A stretch of 64,000 nt of DNA, from positions 1,049,791-1,113,790 of the forward strand of contig NC_018312.1 in NCBI RefSeq assembly GCF_000234665.1. Reading direction: 5' to 3'. A model generated the notes under the pieces. The model saw nothing but the letters and a program-made list of their open reading frames with translations. It made no database searches and had not been told where the DNA came from. The position numbers and the translations under genes were made by a program. Origin of the DNA: Leishmania mexicana MHOM/GT/2001/U1103. Its lineage: Eukaryota; Euglenozoa; Kinetoplastea; Trypanosomatida; Trypanosomatidae. Of the stretch, positions 10,507 through 20,652 are shown in pieces (position 1 is the stretch's first letter; each line of letters opens with the position of its first letter).

Positions 10507-10843
10507 ACTGTTGTTGGTTGTAGCGTCGCTGTGCGAGTAAAGGATTGTGTGCACGCCGATGCCCTGCTATTCCTTGCTGTCTGTGTGACCTCGTTCACGA
10601 CGACACGCTCATACGTCGACCTTGTCAAACCAAGCCATCTACTCACCTCGTGCTCTTGTGCATGGATGTGTGTGTGTGTGTGTGCGAGTGAGTGCCTGCA
10701 CAAGTTTGTGTGCGAGGCGTAGGTCGCTGCGCAATGCAGACGCGATACCGCTGGTGTCTTCTTCCCCTTTTGTGTGCATGCGACGTCATCGCGGTGGAGT
10801 CTGCGGCGGAAGTGCCGATCCGATGCACCTGCTTGCATCTGCT

Positions 10844-10863
10844 GTGGCGAAGTACTTCGCCAC
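10844..10863. repeat. Perfect 20-bp palindrome, copy 1
   Basis: GTGGCGAAGTACTTCGCCAC is its own reverse complement over all 20 bases. It lies 266 bp before the basic-protein start codon and is preserved at 19699-19718 in the second block. It could form a cruciform in DNA or a hairpin/dimer in RNA; function unknown. Confidence 0.85.
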
Positions 10864-11128
10864 TCACGAAGAGGAGGCCGACGACGCAGCCTGACGGACG
10901 GCAGTGGCGCTGGTCTCTTCCCCGCCACCCCTTTCTTCTGCTGTTGCTCTTGCGAAGAGCACAACCGGACAAGACCTGTCAAACGAAACCGCGTCGCAGC
11001 CAGCAGTGTCTTTGACCGTTCTCGCCAACCCCTCTGTTTCTCCTGTGCGTCTCGCAGGCTCTCTCCAGCGCTTCCTTCCCCGACCACCGCCCACACAGCT
11101 CCACGCACTGTCTCAGCGCAAGCGCACA

Positions 11129-11857
11129 ATGCCGTTCTGGAAGAATTACATTTACACCAAGCCGGAGGTGGACGATGACGATTTGCCGCAGGTGGAGTAC
11201 CGCCTATTCGACGATGAGGGCAGGATGAGGGATGACAACGTAGCGGCGATGGCGGTCACCGCGTGGCGCAGGTCATCGACATCCTCGAAAGCATCCGCAA
11301 ACGCGAAGAAATCGCCACCTCAGTCGCAGAAGAAGCACGCGTCTCTGCTGAAGTCTGTCGGCGCGAAGCTGACGACTCCGCTCAAGGAGGCAGACTTGAA
11401 GGACTCCCCGCACTCGCCCAGCAAGGCCGCCTCTCGCTCCCCGCACGCCAGCAGGTTGGCGGCCAGCTCGCCAGCCAAGTCGCCAGAGCCGCAGCCGGTG
11501 ACTTCCGCGAGCAGCACGCCGCGCAAGGCCAGCCCGAAGAAAGCGCCGCTCAAGAAGATCTCTCCCAAGAAGTCATCGAAGCAATCGTCGCCGAAGAAGG
11601 CCGCCTCCCGATCCCCGGCCCGCGCGCGCTCTCCTTCGCCGACGAAGCCCAAGCCGGCGACAAAGACGTCAGCCCGCCGTCGGCGTTCTCGCTCCCGCTC
11701 GAACTCGCGGCGCAAGGCCGCGACGGCGCCTTCCAAAACGCCGAGCCCAAAGTGGACACTCGCCGCGTTGAAGGAGTTTGCGAAGGACAACTCGATTCAG
11801 TTGAAGGGGGCCAAGACAAAGGCGGACATCCTCGGCACCATCCACGGCTCCCCGTAG
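11129..11857 (+). CDS. SPKK-rich basic protein with C-terminal SAP-like motif
   Basis: Protein of 242 aa. Residues 1-45 are acidic and aromatic (MPFWKNYIYTKPEVDDDDLP...). Residues about 50-205 are a Lys/Ser/Pro/Arg/Ala-rich tail with repeated SPKK, SPxK and SRSP motifs like those of histone H1 and other minor-groove DNA-binding tails. The last 33 residues (LAALKEFAKDNSIQLKGAKTKADILGTI...) look like a SAP helix-turn-helix motif, found in DNA-binding chromatin and repair proteins. A nuclear, DNA- or RNA-associated protein is inferred; the SP sites could be phosphorylated by cyclin-dependent kinases. The frame also reads upstream without a stop, but 11129 is the first ATG. A second, truncated copy lies at 19984-20652. 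No known gene name recognised. Confidence 0.82.
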   Translation: MPFWKNYIYTKPEVDDDDLPQVEYRLFDDEGRMRDDNVAAMAVTAWRRSSTSSKASANAKKSPPQSQKKHASLLKSVGAKLTTPLKEADLKDSPHSPSKAASRSPHASRLAASSPAKSPEPQPVTSASSTPRKASPKKAPLKKISPKKSSKQSSPKKAASRSPARARSPSPTKPKPATKTSARRRRSRSRSNSRRKAATAPSKTPSPKWTLAALKEFAKDNSIQLKGAKTKADILGTIHGSP

Positions 11858-12856
11858 AGCGTGAAGTGAGACCGATATCCCGGTCAGTAGCGTGCGACTG
11901 CAGTCCTGCGATGAAGGGAGTCGAGAAGGCTGTGGCGGTGGTGGCAGACGCCATCGTCTCCGCGCACACTGCATGCGCCGGCTCACCCCGCTCTACACCC
12001 CACCAACCCGCATAGAGAGAGGGGCAGACACCCGCGATTTTGTTGTGTGTGTGTTTTCTGTTGTTAGCTTGTTTTGTACGTTAGATCCTTGTCCTCCCTC
12101 CTGTTCCTCCCCCCTCCCCCCACTGTGTGCGCGTGCTCCATCTCGTGGGCGCTCGGCAGCTGGATAGGTGGATGAGCGGTGTGCCTGCGTCCGTCATCCT
12201 TCACCTCTGCGCTGCCTCCCTCTCCCTACCCCTTCATGGGGCTTGTGCTGTTCATCCCGTCCTCCCTGTGCACTGGTGTCTCTGCATGCACGGAGGCGTA
12301 TCCGGGCCAACACGCGAGGTGTGGCTGTACTACCCCCCCACCACCACCACCACCACCACCGAACCCCGTGCAAAGGACTTGTTGCTATCAGTCCCACGGA
12401 CGAGTCTCTGCGAGGGTCACCTAGAAAGCGAGAAAGAGCGCAGAAGGGAAAGAAACGTCTGCCAAATCGGCAAATACGCACACCTGCGCAACATGCGAGG
12501 AGAGGAGGCGGGAGTGAGAGAGCGCTACGGGGTGGGGGTGGGGTGGATTCTGCAGCCCTTCTGGCCACCCCACTCATTGCGCCAGCGCCTGTGCAGTTCA
12601 TGTGGAAGCGGTCTTCCGCCTTGTGCACCGGCTCATCTTATTCTGCAGGGGCATATATCCCTTGCCATGCTCGTGGGTGCGTGCGTGCAACACGCGCCAC
12701 TGTGCAGCTCTCGCATGGCCGTTACGGCAATGCCCCAATCTACGTGGCCGCGGCTGCCTTTGCCTCCCCTTCAAGCGGTGAGCCTTGCCCAAGTCCTTCC
12801 CTCCGTCGCCTTGCCTCTCTCGTTATCGTGGTCACCTCGTACTTCTGCACAAACAC
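11858..12856. other. Intergenic region, no gene seen
   Basis: 3' flank of the basic-protein gene and leader of the TTL-like gene. It contains a (CAC)n trinucleotide run at 12339-12360 and CT-rich tracts at 12080-12122 and 12745-12825. All of it, apart from the first gene's tail, is absent from the second duplicated copy. Confidence 0.55.
12339..12360. repeat. (CAC)n trinucleotide repeat
   Basis: Seven uninterrupted ACC/CAC units in non-coding spacer. Confidence 0.85.
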
Positions 12857-14644
12857 ATGCGTGTGCACGAAGAGAAGCACGCCCACATGCACCATGCACA
12901 GCATCCCCCACCCGTGTCATCGGCTGGGGGGCTGCTGAGGGAGCCATCTGGCGGTGTCGTGATCGACTGCCGAAGCACACGCTACCACGTCGTGCGCGCC
13001 GCGGCGCGCATGGTCGAGTGGACGGTGTATGATACGGATACTGAGGACCGCATACCACCCCTGTTCCATGGCGTGCCGCTCGAGTCTCCAGAGCGAGTCG
13101 CCACACCGCCGCATGCACCTCAGGTCCTGTGGGTGGACAAGAGCGTAGTGAGTTCCCGCGTAGCAGAGCTGGCGTGCTACCAGCGCCTGAACCACTTCGC
13201 GGCAATGAACGTGATTGCCCGAAAGGCGCTCCTGTTTCGCCGTCTCATGCAGCTGTCGCGGCTTCAATCGACGGACAGCGCGCGGTCGAAGATTGCTGGT
13301 GGCGGTGCGGCGGTGGGCTGCACGAATCGTGTCGAATCGACCCTAGAGCGGTTTCTTGCGCTGTCGGTACCGGCGAGCTTCTCCAGCCTCACGGATCTCG
13401 GCCGCTTGGCAGCATTTCGACGGGAGCTGACGGAGCGCGCCGACCCTTCCTCCGATGTCCGCCCTGTGTTCTTCATCATTAAACCCAACACAGGGTGTGA
13501 GGGCAGGGGCATCCGTCTCACCACCTCCCCAGAGGAGGATCTGACCGAGGCCGAACGAAAGGACCAGAAGAGGGAGTGTATCGTGCAGCTGTACGTGGAT
13601 CGTCCCTTACTGATGGGCGGCAGGAAGTTCGACTTGCGTCTTTATGTGCTGCTTGTCGCGACAGCGCCCCAGCAGCTGTCGCGCCGCTCGTCAGCACCGT
13701 CTGCGACTTCCCGTACCGTGTCGACTGTCTCCAAACCCGCAGTGAGCGAGACCTGCAGTAACTCGACAGAGGTGCCGCGCGATGTACAAGGCGTGGAGCT
13801 GTACGTACATCGTGAAGGCCTTGTGCGCGTCTGCGCCAAACCCTACGCCGCGCCGACCGACGGAAACTGCGGCGATGCATCGCGGCACTTGACGAACTAC
13901 GCAGTGAACAAAGCATCGTCCTTGTACGTGCCGGCCGCCCACGACGACGGCGCTGAACCTCACGTCGATGTCGGCGTCTCTCAGAGGCAGCCAAGGGCGC
14001 ACGTTGACCGGGAGGATAGCAACAAGCAGAGCCTCGCCGCGTTCGCCTCCTTCATTGAGTCTCTCCATGTCCCGGGCGGGTGGCCGCGTGTGCGACGCAG
14101 CTTAGATGAGTGCATCACTCTCACCATTCTCTCTGGTGTCGAGGTGCTGCGGCGTGAGCTGATCGGCGCTGGCGGCACACGAGGCTACCGTGCCGATGGT
14201 CGCAGCTGCTTCGAGCTGCTAGGGTTCGATGTAATGCTGCGCGAGGCGGACCTGCACCCTGTCTTGATGGAGGTGAACCACTCCCCGTCGCTGTTCTGCG
14301 ACACCGCCCTCGACTTCGCCGTAAAGAGTGCCGTTTTGCGCGACACCTTTCGACTGCTGGAGACACACATGCCACCCTGGGGGCAGCATGAGGGCAATCC
14401 GCAGAGGTACGAAGCCTGCATGCAAGGCGATGCCAAAGCATGGATGGAGCAGCGAGCGGACATGCTAGTGCGCGGGGCTTCCGTGGAACCGTTCGGGTTT
14501 CGCCGCCTACTCCCCCACTACAGTGCGGGTTGCGGCACAGGCGGTGCTGAGAGGACCGGGGATGGGACGGGCATTGATGACTGGCTACCAGCAGAAAGAG
14601 CGGCCCAGCAGCGCATGGTGGAGCTGTCGAGGCGACTGCCCTGA
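12857..14644 (+). CDS. Tubulin-tyrosine-ligase-like (TTLL) enzyme
   Basis: Protein of 595 aa in the ATP-grasp TTL family, which adds glutamate, glycine or tyrosine to tubulin tails. Motifs in order: FIIKPNTGCEGRGI (206-219, ATP-binding lysine 209); CIVQLYVDRPLLMGGRKFDLRLYVLL (around 240-266; KFDLRLYV from 257); SRHLTNYAVNK (343-353); CFELLGFDVML; and LMEVNHSPS with metal-binding Glu472 and Asn474. HLTNYxVNK plus EVNHSPS are typical of TTLL polyglutamylases rather than TTL itself; polyglutamylation of axonemal or subpellicular tubulin is inferred. A Ser/Thr-rich insert lies between the KFDLRLYV and HLTNY motifs. Start uncertain: 12857 is the first ATG, but the first AG after the nearest pyrimidine tract falls at about 12869, which would make 12887 the start. 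The gene is missing from the second duplicated copy. Confidence 0.9.
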   Translation: MRVHEEKHAHMHHAQHPPPVSSAGGLLREPSGGVVIDCRSTRYHVVRAAARMVEWTVYDTDTEDRIPPLFHGVPLESPERVATPPHAPQVLWVDKSVVSSRVAELACYQRLNHFAAMNVIARKALLFRRLMQLSRLQSTDSARSKIAGGGAAVGCTNRVESTLERFLALSVPASFSSLTDLGRLAAFRRELTERADPSSDVRPVFFIIKPNTGCEGRGIRLTTSPEEDLTEAERKDQKRECIVQLYVDRPLLMGGRKFDLRLYVLLVATAPQQLSRRSSAPSATSRTVSTVSKPAVSETCSNSTEVPRDVQGVELYVHREGLVRVCAKPYAAPTDGNCGDASRHLTNYAVNKASSLYVPAAHDDGAEPHVDVGVSQRQPRAHVDREDSNKQSLAAFASFIESLHVPGGWPRVRRSLDECITLTILSGVEVLRRELIGAGGTRGYRADGRSCFELLGFDVMLREADLHPVLMEVNHSPSLFCDTALDFAVKSAVLRDTFRLLETHMPPWGQHEGNPQRYEACMQGDAKAWMEQRADMLVRGASVEPFGFRRLLPHYSAGCGTGGAERTGDGTGIDDWLPAERAAQQRMVELSRRLP

Positions 14645-15386
14645 GCCCGGATCTCCCCTCCCCTCCAACCCGCTGCTGCTGGCGCTGCTCGACTTCATCC
14701 ACGACCGCTTCCCCTTGCCTACAGCAATACCACTCTCTCGCGACTCTCTGTCTCCTGTGCGCTGCCCACGGGGGAGGGAGAAACTACAGTGCACTCTTGA
14801 GCACCGTGCCATTTGCGTTGGCACCCCTAGCGGTACTTCGGTGGAGCTGTCCTCCTCTCAGCGACACATGCATACACGCACCTACGCAAGCTCTCGCAAG
14901 ACCAGACGCCCGAACATTCCTTGCATTTTACGTCGCCGCCACCATGTCCGCTGTCCTCGCAATGCGGGTAGTCAGCTCTGCACACTAACTATCGATTCCA
15001 GCACCATTACGAGTGCATCCGTGCCAGACACCACAGTCCGCGGAGACAAAGGAGCACAGGGCCGGTGGGTGAGACAGGTGTTGTAAAGTGCGGTATCGCA
15101 TGCGTCTGTAGCATCCTTCCTCCCCCTCTCCCCCCTCCGTCAGCCTCCCCGCCTTCGATGCTCGCACCTGCACGCGCGCACACAACTCCCATCATTGCTG
15201 ACTCCTCCCTGCTCTTGCGACCTACCCTTTCCGCGCTTTTCCGCTCATTCTCCTGGTCACTTCTTCCCACCAACTGCCACTGCACCGCTACTAGCGCACA
15301 CATAAACACCCCACGCAGGCCATTCACTTGCACCCCGCCTCTGCTGTCCCGCTATCTCGCTCGCGCTCGCCACCCCCTTCGCCACC
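14645..15386. other. Intergenic region, no gene seen
   Basis: Spacer between the TTL-like and oxidoreductase genes, with polypyrimidine tracts at 15116-15156 and 15200-15270. Sequence right of 15152 is shared with the second copy; sequence left of it is not. Confidence 0.55.
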
Positions 15387-16346
15387 ATGTCCCTGCCAGT
15401 GATCGATATCGCGCCGCTGTACAACGACAACAAGGCGCACTTGCTGCGCGTTGCACACGCGATCGACGATGCATGCCGCACCTGGGGCTTCTTCTACATC
15501 ACCGGACACAACATTCCGAAGGACCGCGTGGAGCAGCTGACGGGGATGGCGAAAAAGTTCTTTGCTCTGCCGCAGGAGGAGAAGCTTCGGATCAACATTG
15601 AGAAGACCTCGAACCACCGCGGCTACGGCATGTGTGCTGCAGAGCAGCTCGACCCCAGCAAGCCTAGTGACTGGAAAGAAACCTTCGACATGGGCTTCCA
15701 CATGCCTCTGGACCACCCCTCTGTCGTTGCCGGCAAGCCGCTGCGCGGCCCGAACCACCACCCCACGTGGATTGAGGGATGGACGGAGCTGATGGAGCAG
15801 CACTACAGCGATATGCAGCGCCTGGCTCTGCTGCTGATGCGTGCGCTGGCACTTGCACTCGACATCGATGAGGACTTTTTCGTGTCGAAGTTTCACGAGC
15901 CGCTGAGCGTGTTCCGCATGATCCACTACCCCGCACTGCCGGACGAGAAGGGCCGCGTTGTGTGCGGCGCGCACACAGACTACGGCATCGTGACCCTGCT
16001 GTACCAGGACAGTGTTGGCGGGCTGCAGGTGCAGAACCTGCAGGGTGAGTGGATGGACGCGCCATCACTTGAGGGCAGCTACGTTGTGAACATCGGCGAC
16101 ATGATGGCGATGTGGAGCAACGGGCGGTACAAGAGCACGCCGCACCGTGTGCTAAACCAAGGCGTGGAGCGCATCTCGATGCCGTTCTTCTGCGAGCCGA
16201 ACCCCGAGACGATGATTTCGTGCCTGCCGAACTGTTTCGACGAGGCGAACCCCCCGAAGTTTTCGGACGTGAAGGCTGCCGACTGGCTGCTGAAGCGCTT
16301 CCAACAGACGTATGCCTACCGCGCGGACGAACTGAAGTCGCAATAG
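15387..16346 (+). CDS. 2-oxoglutarate/Fe(II)-dependent oxygenase (iron/ascorbate oxidoreductase), copy 1
   Basis: Protein of 319 aa, normal length for the isopenicillin-N-synthase-like 2OG-Fe(II) oxygenases. The N-terminal DIOX_N domain begins MSLPVIDIAPL and includes WGFFYITGHNIP. The catalytic double-stranded beta helix carries His196-x-Asp198 (GAHTDYGIVTLLYQD) and His253 as iron ligands, and Arg262-x-Ser264 (RIS) as the 2-oxoglutarate anchor, so the enzyme should be active. Family members couple 2-oxoglutarate or ascorbate oxidation to hydroxylation, desaturation or ring closure of small substrates; the substrate here is unknown. The start lies in a good context after a CT-rich leader (GCCACCATG). 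A paralogue at 20874-21833 shares all catalytic residues but differs at 21 positions. Confidence 0.92.
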   Translation: MSLPVIDIAPLYNDNKAHLLRVAHAIDDACRTWGFFYITGHNIPKDRVEQLTGMAKKFFALPQEEKLRINIEKTSNHRGYGMCAAEQLDPSKPSDWKETFDMGFHMPLDHPSVVAGKPLRGPNHHPTWIEGWTELMEQHYSDMQRLALLLMRALALALDIDEDFFVSKFHEPLSVFRMIHYPALPDEKGRVVCGAHTDYGIVTLLYQDSVGGLQVQNLQGEWMDAPSLEGSYVVNIGDMMAMWSNGRYKSTPHRVLNQGVERISMPFFCEPNPETMISCLPNCFDEANPPKFSDVKAADWLLKRFQQTYAYRADELKSQ

Positions 16347-18808
16347 CGTGTCTGAAACAGCTGACGGACTCCGCCCACGCCCCACACGCGCGTTCGCCTG
16401 CCCGTTTTACTCTCTCCCACCGCGCGCTGCACTTCACGTGCAGGGCCGCTGGTGCTCCATTCCCTTCTTCGCGTCCTTTGCGAAGCGCTAGGGTGATGGC
16501 ACCGCCACGCACACGCACGCAAATCTGAACGCTCGAGGGGCGTGTCCCCTGTTGGCCACGCTAACGATATTAAGGCAGACGCGATTGCGCCGCCGCTGGA
16601 TGACGCTCAGGACAGCGCGTGCAGGCACACTTTAGGCCCAACGACGGGCTGTGGGAGAACACGGAATTGGGAGCGAACACAAAACGGAAGGGAAGAGGGA
16701 GAGAGAGACACAAGGCGCTGCCCGTTGATGCCCCCCTGCATTGTGCTGCCTCGTCCCCCTTCACATCCCTCCCTCTCCCCCTCCCCTCGCCCCTCCGCCC
16801 CAAAAAAGAAAGGAGAGCCACGGGGCCGGGGGGTCACGAGTGTTTTGCTGTGCGCGCTGGTGGGCCTTCTCTACCTCCCCCCGACCTCGCGATGAGCACG
16901 AACACACGCGTGCGGCTTTCTATACACATACATGTTTGTAAATGCGCGCGAATAACAAGTGGTGCAGCGTCACGTTCTCACAGAACCTGAAAAGGGCATC
17001 AATCCCGTTTCAACGGTCGCGGGATTCTCGGGTGACGAGCACACGTGGGGGTCGAAACGCGACGGAGAGCGACACGCAAAGCGAAAAGGGACGTGTGCGG
17101 ATGCTACGAGGCATCTGGAGCGTAACGCTACCCCCCCCCCTTCCTCTTTGATATTGTTTTGTGTGTCATGCGTGCATCGGTGTACGAGGCGAGTAGGGGA
17201 GGAGCTGTTCGCCTCCCTCCCCCTACCCATGCACGTAGCCCTTGCGCCTCACCCCCCCTTTACTCGTCGCGGCTGTGTTCCTGTCCCTTTACCCCGTGGC
17301 TCCCCCACGATCATGCTTGTGTGCATGCGCCTGTGTAGGCGTGTACCCCTTCTGCTTTGCGGCGACTCCGCTTGTGACACAACGTCACTTTCGTTTACTT
17401 ACATACGTTTGTTTGGTTAAAGCGTGCGATGCATGCATCTCTTCTTTCCAAACAGCGCTGCAGCCGTTAACCTCCTTCTTTCCAAACAGCGCTGCAGCCG
17501 TTGACCTCCCCTTAGCTACTGCGCTGCAGCCGTTGACCCCCCTAGCTGCAGCGCTCTCCCTTCCACTCCCCTCATCTTATTTTCTTCTGTTCTTTCCCTC
17601 CCCCATCGTATCTTTCCTGTGACCGTTCTCCCTCCTACAATCTTCGGAGGGGAAGACGGTGATGCCTTTTACTTTCCCTTTGTGCTGAGCACACCCTCTC
17701 CGCACCTTGCAGGAGTTATCGCCTGACAGCTTCCGCGGCTCGGCTACGCACGTCTGGACACCGTAATGCTCTCTCTCGGATGGGCTGCTCTTCTTCCTAG
17801 ATGCCCCTACCATGTCGAGTGTCTCTCCAAGAGGTGACAGGGCATCGAAGGGAGAACGCGTGCTGCTTCCGTTGCTCATCTAGCGGGTAAGAGGAGGTCT
17901 GCTAGAAGGCACGCGCGCCAGGTGCGTGTGTGTGTGTCAGGGAGGGGGCCTTTCAGAAGGCTCCACGACACGCTGCGCAGTGGGCGTAGAAGGAAGAAGG
18001 CGGAGGTGGGAGAGAAAGTGCGTGGACACGCCATACCATCTACGCCCCTCCGTTTTACTTTCTGTGCCATCGTTCATGCTGCTGCTGCCCGTACCCCCTC
18101 TCTCTGCCCCGTCTCCTCCTCTCCCCGCTGCCTCCGTGTGGCATGAAGAGCAAAGCGATGTGCAGAGGGGGGAGAGAGAACATACACGCCGGAGAAGGCC
18201 GCGCGGTGTGCTGGCTCGTCAGCGATACGCAACACAGGAAAAGAGACCATAAAAGCGGACAGGCAGGCACAAGGTAGCGCAGAGAAGCGTGGGAAGGAGG
18301 GCTGAATGACCTCTGCTGCCGCGTGGAACACCTCCTGCCTGCTTGCTTGTGCGTGCCTGCTGCCATCCTCTCCACCGCATCCTGCTTGGTCGGTGAGCCT
18401 TGGGCGCGATGTTGGCAGAGAGATTTGTGAGGCAACCCCGCGGAGCGGGGTGGTGATCGTAGAGGTCATCCTGGGTGAGGGGCGGGTGCGACAATGAGCG
18501 ATTGTCCGTGCGTGCGTATCTGTTAAGGAGACACGGCACGGAGAGGCACCCGGGTGTTTTCTCCCCACCGCTCACTACATATTTTGCGCCCTCCCCTTCC
18601 ATCCCCTCCCCCTCCCCCTCTGTCCATCGCGGCACCCTCGTGCCCACCCCCCCCGCGCCTCTGCCTCTCCGTTCTCCTCCTCTCGGTGGCCGCCACACTG
18701 TTACGCCATCCCTTCACCTGCTTCGCGTCTCTCAGTGAAGATGCCCATCCCTCTCTCTCCCCCGGAAGCTCTTTTCACGTCTGTGTAGGCGGGCGTGAGT
18801 CTCCGCTG
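16347..18808. other. Intergenic region (3' flank of oxidoreductase copy 1), no gene seen
   Basis: About 2.5 kb of non-coding sequence, almost identical to 21834-24326. It contains C-rich and CT-rich tracts, the 3-unit minisatellite at 17451-17555 and a small GC hairpin near 18433-18450 (ACCCCGC...GCGGGGT). A 100-codon frame on the - strand (17577-17879) is discussed under rejected items. Confidence 0.55.
17451..17555. repeat. Minisatellite, ~30-bp unit, 3 units plus a partial
   Basis: Tandem units around the core GCGCTGCAGCCGTTGACCTC, separated by TTCTTTCCAAACA or CCCTTAGCTACT spacers. The matching site in the second block (22940-23074) has one unit more. Confidence 0.85.
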
Positions 18809-18829
18809 TCTCTCAAGACTTGTTTTCCA

Positions 18830-19365
18830 TGATCGCGGGGGACGCCTCCGTGCGCGGTATCGCAGGACCCAGTGCACCCTCCCGCTCTCTCTGTGGGGAG
18901 GCCGGGCAGCCCCTACTCTACCCCGCCTCCTCACCCCTGCCCATGCCGAACCACGTGTGGTGGTGACAGGGCCAGGCACCCACGACACGGTGGGAGGGTG
19001 GGGTGGGGGGGGGGACAGAGCGATGGATCGCTGCTGATGTTGGCGGCCAGGTCCTGCATGGGGTGGCGTCGGAGCGCCACGCGACCGTGAAGCGGTCTGT
19101 GCCGCCCACATGGTCGGCAGAGTGCCCGCGTGACTCGAGCGTGTGGCCCACCCGGTGGCGACCGGCATACGGGGTGGGTAGAGTTTTGAAGCGCAGGGGC
19201 CATGCTCGCCGACGACCGGGTGGGCACATTGCTGTACCGGCGTGTGTCTACGGCTGCTCTGCACTGCGCGATGGGCCCTGTGGCAGGCCAGGGGGAGGAG
19301 GGGGAGAGAGAGTCACGCGGAGTGTGGCCCCGTGCTGTGTGGCAGAGAGGGTGGACACGGAAAGA
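18830..19365. repeat. Dispersed ~535-bp repeat, copy C (SIDER-like)
   Basis: Full-length copy at the junction between duplicated blocks 1 and 2. It is nearly identical to copy B, differing by scattered single bases and by G-run length. Confidence 0.8.
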
Positions 19366-19698
19366 ACTGTTGTTGGCTGTAGCGTCGCTGTGCGAGTAAA
19401 GGATTGTGTGCACGCCGATGCCCTGCTATTCCTTGCTGTCTGTGTGACCTCGTTCACGACGACACGCTCATACGTCGACCTTGTCAAACCAAGCCATCTA
19501 CTCACCTCGTGCTCTTGTGCATGGATGTGTGTGTGTGTGCGAGTGAGTGCCTGCACAAGTTTGTGTGCGAGGCGTAGGTCGCTGCGCAATGCAGACGCGA
19601 TACCGCTGGTGTCTTCTTCCCCTTTTGTGTGCATGCGACGTCATCGCGGTGGAGTCTGCGGCGGAAGTGCCGATCCGATGCACCTGCTTGCATCTGCT

Positions 19699-19718
19699 GT
19701 GGCGAAGTACTTCGCCAC
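19699..19718. repeat. Perfect 20-bp palindrome, copy 2
   Basis: Same self-complementary 20-mer as at 10844-10863, preserved ahead of the truncated basic-protein gene. Confidence 0.85.
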
Positions 19719-19983
19719 TCACGAAGAGGAGGCCGACGACGCAGCCTGACGGACGGCAGTGGCGCTGGTCACTTCCCCGCCACCCCTTTCTTCTGCTGTT
19801 GCTCTTGCGAAGAGCACAACCGGACAAGACCTGTCAAACGAAACCGCGTCGCAGCCAGCAGTGTCTTTGACCGTTCTCGCCAACCCCTCTGTTTCTCCTG
19901 TGCGTCTCGCAGGCTCTCTCCAGCGCTTCCTTCCCCGACCACCGCCCACACAGCTCCACGCACTGTCTCAGCGCAAGCGCACA

Positions 19984-20652
19984 ATGCCGTTCTGGAAGAA
20001 TTACATTTACACCAAGCCGGAGGTGGACGATGACGATTTGCCGCAGGTGGAGTACCGCCTATTCGACGATGAGGGCAGGATGAGGGATGACAACGTAGCG
20101 GCGATGGCGGTCACCGCGTGGCGCAGGTCATCGACATCCTCGAAAGCATCCGCAAACGCGAAGAAATCGCCACCTCAGTCGCAGAAGAAGCACGCGTCTC
20201 TGCTGAAGTCTGTCGGCGCGAAGCTGACGACTCCGCTCAAGGAGGCAGACTTGAAGGACTCCCCGCACTCGCCCAGCAAGGCCGCCTCTCGCTCCCCGCA
20301 CGCCAGCAGGTTGGCGGCCAGCTCGCCAGCCAAGTCGCCAGAGCCGCAGCCGGTGACTTCCGCGAGCAGCACGCCGCGCAAGGCCAGCCCGAAGAAAGCG
20401 CCGCTCAAGAAGATCTCTCCCAAGAAGTCATCGAAGCAATCGTCGCCGAAGAAGGCCGCCTCCCGATCCCCGGCCCGCGCGCGCTCTCCTTCGCCGACGA
20501 AGCCCAAGCCGGCGACAAAGACGTCAGCCCGCCGTCGGCGTTCTCGCTCCCGCTCGAACTCGCGGCGCAAGGCCGCGACGGCGCCTTCCAAAACGCCGAG
20601 CCCAAAGTGGACACTCGCCGCCTTCGATGCTCGCACCTGCACGCGCGCGTGA
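19984..20652 (+). CDS. Truncated SPKK-rich basic protein (lacks SAP-like C-terminus)
   Basis: Second copy of the gene at 11129-11857, identical in translation through WTLAA (residue 212), then diverging at a deletion junction into a short novel tail (FDARTCTRA) and a TGA stop. The result is 222 aa instead of 242 and lacks the whole SAP-like motif. The stop codon lies in an 18-bp insertion (about 20647-20664) absent from the parent sequence. The promoter-free trypanosomatid context and intact leader suggest it could still be made into a stable mRNA, now sharing its 3' UTR with the short 221-bp spacer before the oxidoreductase. It may be a pseudogene or a dominant variant that keeps the basic tail; the sequence cannot tell. 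Confidence 0.75.
   Translation: MPFWKNYIYTKPEVDDDDLPQVEYRLFDDEGRMRDDNVAAMAVTAWRRSSTSSKASANAKKSPPQSQKKHASLLKSVGAKLTTPLKEADLKDSPHSPSKAASRSPHASRLAASSPAKSPEPQPVTSASSTPRKASPKKAPLKKISPKKSSKQSSPKKAASRSPARARSPSPTKPKPATKTSARRRRSRSRSNSRRKAATAPSKTPSPKWTLAAFDARTCTRA

Larger units (their letters stand above)
9950..18808. repeat. Segmental duplication, copy 1 (~8.86 kb, full-length)
   Basis: The block from the TCTCTCAAGACTTG motif at 9950 to just before the same motif at 18809 recurs at 18809-24326. It starts with dispersed repeat B and carries the basic protein, TTL-like and oxidoreductase genes. Flanking sequence left of 9950 is unrelated to that left of 18809, so the boundary is sharp and sits about 20 bp before the dispersed repeat. 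The arrangement fits unequal recombination between dispersed repeats, a common source of copy-number change in Leishmania. Confidence 0.9.

Noticed and set aside
11320..11790. 156-codon frame on the - strand across the basic-protein gene
   Set aside because: Mirror of the biased SPKK codons; opposite to the transcription direction of the whole window.
11263..12015. 250-codon alternative + frame overlapping the basic-protein gene, also present in copy 2
   Set aside because: It begins with GTG rather than ATG and is the out-of-frame reading of the repetitive Lys/Ser/Pro codons; its acidic helix-like look is a by-product of that composition.
15324..16518. Long - strand frames antisense to the oxidoreductase genes
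   Set aside because: Typical shadow frames of a GC-rich gene; the + strand protein carries complete catalytic motifs.
17577..17879. 100-codon - strand frame, kept in both duplicated blocks (also 23095-23397)
   Set aside because: It looks more protein-like than most, but lies against the polycistronic direction, has no recognised family, and its preservation is explained by the recent duplication of the whole spacer.
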